DNA of 64,000 nt, taken from contig NZ_QSUU01000008.1 of NCBI RefSeq assembly GCF_003439125.1, positions 66,203 to 130,202 on the forward strand. Reading direction: 5' to 3'. Of this stretch, positions 60,932 to 64,000 are shown in pieces. This DNA is from Collinsella sp. OM04-5. GTDB taxonomy: Bacteria; Actinomycetota; Coriobacteriia; Coriobacteriales; Coriobacteriaceae. Under the pieces are notes generated by a model. The model saw only the letters and a program-made list of their open reading frames with translations. It had not been told where the DNA came from and did no database searches. Both the position numbers and the translations under genes were made by a program. Within the stretch, counting starts at the first letter, position 1, and every line of letters starts with the position of its first letter.

Positions 60932-61732
60932 CTAAGGACGCTGGCCCATGCCACCCTCGAGGGTGACGGTCTCGCCGTTCATATACTTAAAGTCGGGACC
61001 GCAGAGCTGAACGACAACGCGGCCGATTTCCTTCTCGACGTCGCCGTAGTGGCCTGCCGGCGGCATGTGGACGTTGGCCTTGAACGCCTCGGGATAGGCA
61101 TCCTGGAAGTTCTCGAGCGCGGCGGTCCAAGCAAGCGGGCAAACGATATTGACGTTGATGCCGTCCTTGCCCCACTCGTTGGCGGCAACGCGAGTCAGAC
61201 CACGGATGCCTTCCTTGGCGGCGGCATAGCTGCACTGGCCGTAGTTGCCAAACAGGCCGGCGCCCGAAGCAAAGTTGACCACGGAGCCCTTGGTCTCCTT
61301 CAGGTGCGGATAGGCCTTCTGCATGTACAGGTAGGTGGCATACAGGCCAGAGTAAATGGCCAGGTTAAACTGATCCATGGTGTGATCGGCAATGGTCACG
61401 CCCGAGGCGCTGGCCTGAGCGTTGTTGACGACGGCGTCGATGCGGCCGAACTCCTCAATAGCCTTGTCGATGACGTTCTGGACGACGGCCTCGTTGTCCT
61501 GACCAGCCGAGACATCGGCCTGAACAGGCAGAACCTTGACGCCGTACTCGGCCTCGAGGGATTCCTTGGCAGCCTCGAGCTTGGCAACGTTGCGGCCGGT
61601 AATGACGAGGTTTGCGCCCTCCTTGGCAAAAGCGATATCGATACCGTAGCCGATGGAGCCAGCGGAGCCGTCCTTGAGCGTGGCCTTGCCACCGCCGGTG
61701 ACGATCACGGTCTTACCAGTGAAAAGTCCCAT
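60932..61732 (-). CDS. Short-chain dehydrogenase/reductase (SDR) with an extended glycine loop
   Basis: The 266-residue Rossmann oxidoreductase has catalytic SGAGLFGNYGQCSYAAAKEG (Tyr-x3-Lys), an Asn in the ISG-type helix, and LVITGRN. The cofactor loop is unusual: TGGGKATLKDGSAGSIGYGI carries about ten extra residues between the TGGG and SIGYGI halves, resembling FabI-type enzymes, and NNAQAS replaces NNAG. Substrate unknown; Collinsella species do have bile-acid SDRs, but nothing here proves that. ATG 61732 follows GAAAGGA. Confidence 0.86.
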   Translation of the reverse strand: MGLFTGKTVIVTGGGKATLKDGSAGSIGYGIDIAFAKEGANLVITGRNVAKLEAAKESLEAEYGVKVLPVQADVSAGQDNEAVVQNVIDKAIEEFGRIDAVVNNAQASASGVTIADHTMDQFNLAIYSGLYATYLYMQKAYPHLKETKGSVVNFASGAGLFGNYGQCSYAAAKEGIRGLTRVAANEWGKDGINVNIVCPLAWTAALENFQDAYPEAFKANVHMPPAGHYGDVEKEIGRVVVQLCGPDFKYMNGETVTLEGGMGQRP

Positions 61733-62020
61733 ATAAAGTCCTTTCAAATCGCGACGGGCGCACCCGCCGACTGCGCGCATCCAAATAAACGCGACAAAAG
61801 CTGAAATGCAACTTTAACGGGTTCAAGTGAAAAGAAAAGGCCTCGGCAGGCGAACGGCATAACGTCTTTCGGCGAAGGGATTGTCAAGTACAAACTGGAT
61901 AAAGTGGCCGAGTTTTTGCTATCGACGCGAGCCATCGAACACGTTTTGAAACTTTGCTGCAGCGCGCGGGATGTCGGCGCGAGACTTTATCATAGGGTGA
62001 CAAACAACGATGAGGAGCAC

Positions 62021-63790
62021 ATGCCTATGACAGACGAGCTGGACCCCCAGACTCAACAGCATATTGATGATTCCGCAGACGTCACTGCAGATGCTGATGC
62101 TGTGACCTGCGATGATATTGGCCTCGACGACCCCATCTTAGACGAAAGCGCTACGGCGGAAACCCCCGGCGCCGAAGATGCAGGCGAGCAAAACGACGAT
62201 GCGCCCGCTCAGGACGACCACCCCGTACAGGATGCTGCTCCGCAAGCTGCGGGCCCTATCGAGGTTTCTTCGGAAGAAGAGCTCGACGCCGTCATGGACT
62301 CCATGATGGATGCCGTCAAAGCGATGAAAGACGCCGTGGCCGACGCTGACGTTGACGCCGAGGAAGAGGAGGCCGCCGAGGCAGCCTCGACCTTCGTACC
62401 CGGCGAGACTCCGGTTGCCGACCAGGGCAGCACCATGCCCTCGTTTCTGCAGCTCGAGCATCCCACGATTGGCGCCGATGCGGTCGACCCGCACGCAGCA
62501 GGCTTTTCTGTAATCGAGGGCGGTACCGGCAATATCGCCGTGCCGCAGGCTGCCGATGCGGACGCTGCCGACACCGCTCGCCCGACCGCCCCGCACTCCT
62601 CCGCCGCGAGCCGCGATCTGGGGACCGCTGTCTCGAACACTGCGAACGCCGTGGGTACCTTTATCGCCCAGGGCGCCTCGGCCATGCGCGAGATGAACGC
62701 CGCGAAAAAGGCACTTGCCGATGCCCGCGCCCACCTGGCCGAACTTGAGCAGCGCATTGCCGATCAGGCCGAGGAACTCGAGACGCGCCAGGATATCGCA
62801 GGCCGCTACGACCAGATCGTCGCCGACCAGCGCCAGGCGATTGCCACGGCCCAAAAGACTGCAGCGGCCGCCGAGATTGACCGTGATGCCCACACCTCCA
62901 AAGCGACAGAGCTCAAGGGTCAGCTCGAACAAATGAAGACAGAGGATGACGCGACTGAGCTCCGCCTGAAGGCCGCGCTCGACGCCGTGGAGGCCCGCGA
63001 GGCGAGCTCACGCGAGACCGGCAACCGCCTCGTTCGACGTCTTGAGGATTCCAAGCGCATCCGCGACAAGGTGAAGGCAGAGCGAGACGCCGGCATTGCC
63101 GCCGCACAACAAACCGTCGACGCCACGCGCGCCCAGCTCGAGACGCTGCGTCATGAGTATGCCGAGCTGCAACGCAATCCCTCGGCAAATCCCGCCAACT
63201 ATACGGTGCGCACCAGCGAGCTCTCGATGCAGATTTCCGACACGGCAGATGCCCTGCGTAAAGCCGAAGAAGATGTCCCGCGCATCACCGCCGACCTTGA
63301 GCACTCGCTTGCCGCAGCCGAGCAGGCCGTCGAGCAGGCTCAAGCCCCTATCGCCGGCGCAAAACGCGCGCACCAAGCCGTGACGACCGAAGCCGATGCC
63401 GCGCGCGACGAGCTGCAGACGGCGAAGACCGCCGCCGAGACTCGTCAGCGCGAACTGCGCGAGAAGATCGCTGCCGAGGACAAGGCACGCCGCGACCAGG
63501 AGCAGACCATCGCCAACGCCCAAACAGATGCCGCACATGCGCAGTCGATCATCGAACAGGCGACCGAGGTGCACGACCACCCAGAGATCACTGAGTCGCT
63601 TGCAGGATCCTTGGCCCGAGACAAAGCCGAACACACCGAGACCGAGCGAGAAGTCGCCCAGCTCGAGGCCACCGAGGACGCGGTGCGCGAGCGTACCCGC
63701 GACTCACGCATCAAATTCACCGGCGCCATCGTCTGCATCGTTGCCGTAGTTCTCGTGATCATCTTGATCTGGCTGTTCGCGAGCAAGTAA
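62021..63790 (+). CDS. Large coiled-coil protein with a C-terminal membrane anchor
   Basis: The 589 residues divide into an acidic, Asp/Glu/Ala-rich disordered N-terminus (about 1-190, with EVSSEEELDAVMDSMMDAVKAM), a long heptad-rich coiled coil (about 205-555), and one C-terminal hydrophobic helix (GAIVCIVAVVLVIILIWLF) ending FASK. No signal peptide is seen, so it is probably a cytoplasmic tail-anchored protein. GAGGAG precedes both ATG 62021 and ATG 62027; the former is annotated. No enzyme domain or known family is recognised. Structural or envelope-associated roles are possible. Confidence 0.82.
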   Translation: MPMTDELDPQTQQHIDDSADVTADADAVTCDDIGLDDPILDESATAETPGAEDAGEQNDDAPAQDDHPVQDAAPQAAGPIEVSSEEELDAVMDSMMDAVKAMKDAVADADVDAEEEEAAEAASTFVPGETPVADQGSTMPSFLQLEHPTIGADAVDPHAAGFSVIEGGTGNIAVPQAADADAADTARPTAPHSSAASRDLGTAVSNTANAVGTFIAQGASAMREMNAAKKALADARAHLAELEQRIADQAEELETRQDIAGRYDQIVADQRQAIATAQKTAAAAEIDRDAHTSKATELKGQLEQMKTEDDATELRLKAALDAVEAREASSRETGNRLVRRLEDSKRIRDKVKAERDAGIAAAQQTVDATRAQLETLRHEYAELQRNPSANPANYTVRTSELSMQISDTADALRKAEEDVPRITADLEHSLAAAEQAVEQAQAPIAGAKRAHQAVTTEADAARDELQTAKTAAETRQRELREKIAAEDKARRDQEQTIANAQTDAAHAQSIIEQATEVHDHPEITESLAGSLARDKAEHTETEREVAQLEATEDAVRERTRDSRIKFTGAIVCIVAVVLVIILIWLFASK

Positions 63791-63804
63791 CCACTCCCCA
63801 ACGA

Positions 63805-63860
63805 TTACAAGGACTGTCCCCAGGTGCCGGCACATAAGGAACGTCCCCAAGTGCCAACAA
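63805..63860. repeat. Dispersed repeat, family B, copy 4
   Basis: GGACTGTCCCCAGGTGCCGG followed by CACATAAGGAACGTCCCCAA matches the second half of copy 1 (4110-4145) almost exactly. The remaining 63861-64000 shows no gene. Confidence 0.75.
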
Positions 63861-64000
63861 AGGCGACGCCGATGTTTTGGCGCGGACAGCGAAAACCCGC
63901 TAGAGCGGCATCCTCTTGACAACCAAAGAAATGCCGGTGTTTTGGCAACGACAGACACTATGACCCAATCCAGGGGCACGGAAACGACAGGAGCCCCCGC

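Noticed and set aside
1..64000. CRISPR array or integrated prophage
   Set aside because: No regularly spaced direct repeats with unique spacers were seen, and no integrase, terminase or capsid genes are present.

Overview
The window looks like chromosomal DNA from a high-GC anaerobic member of the Coriobacteriia, most probably a Collinsella-type gut actinobacterium. This is inference from gene content, high GC, AGGAG-type ribosome sites with frequent GTG/TTG starts, and the density of short palindromic intergenic repeats. No rRNA, convincing tRNA or CRISPR array was seen.

Layout. 1-9 kb is housekeeping: a truncated DegV protein, a MarR regulator, a B3/B4-domain protein, ATP-type PEP carboxykinase, a Wzx-like flippase, a metallophosphatase and a K+/H+ antiporter. 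9.1-25.9 kb (minus strand) is a complete type 1 BREX phage-defence operon in the order brxA, brxB, brxC, pglX, pglZ, brxL, followed by two unrecognised genes. It has two striking features. PglX is divided into two separately started genes (18212-20731 and 15932-16900), with an AT-richer pair between them: an ImmA/IrrE-like HExxH protein and a HEPN-like R-x4-H protein. At the operon head, a run of ten G residues lies between a well-placed ribosome site/GTG start and the body of brxA, leaving brxA out of frame from that start. This suggests phase variation.

26-38 kb carries an orphan antitoxin-like gene, serC-serA, an AbiEi/VSR-like protein, an M20 peptidase, a DUF1015-like protein, two tandem histidine phosphatases, a nitroreductase, DUF308 and YaiI proteins, a 10-TM metal exporter and a DEDD exonuclease. 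38-43 kb has a second AbiEi/VSR-like gene bracketed by inverted-repeat elements, then a metal-resistance operon (ArsR regulator, free HMA chaperone, P1B ATPase) with three related operators. 43-53 kb has a DtxR regulator, a Cof phosphatase, an ABC-F ATPase, the pstSCAB phosphate operon, a PepV-like dipeptidase, a HAD phosphatase and a DegV protein. 54-58.4 kb is a second defence-like patch: a TOTE-type primase-helicase and a DinJ/YafQ toxin-antitoxin pair. 58.4-64 kb returns to housekeeping (LOG protein, tgt, SDR oxidoreductase) and ends with a large tail-anchored coiled-coil protein.

Intergenic DNA is full of repeats. I count at least four dispersed families (A, 4 copies; B, 4 copies; C, two 123-bp elements; D, 3 copies), two inverted-repeat elements beside the AbiEi-like gene, one 236-bp inverted-repeat element and one 122-bp palindrome. 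Family names A-D are used only within this annotation.
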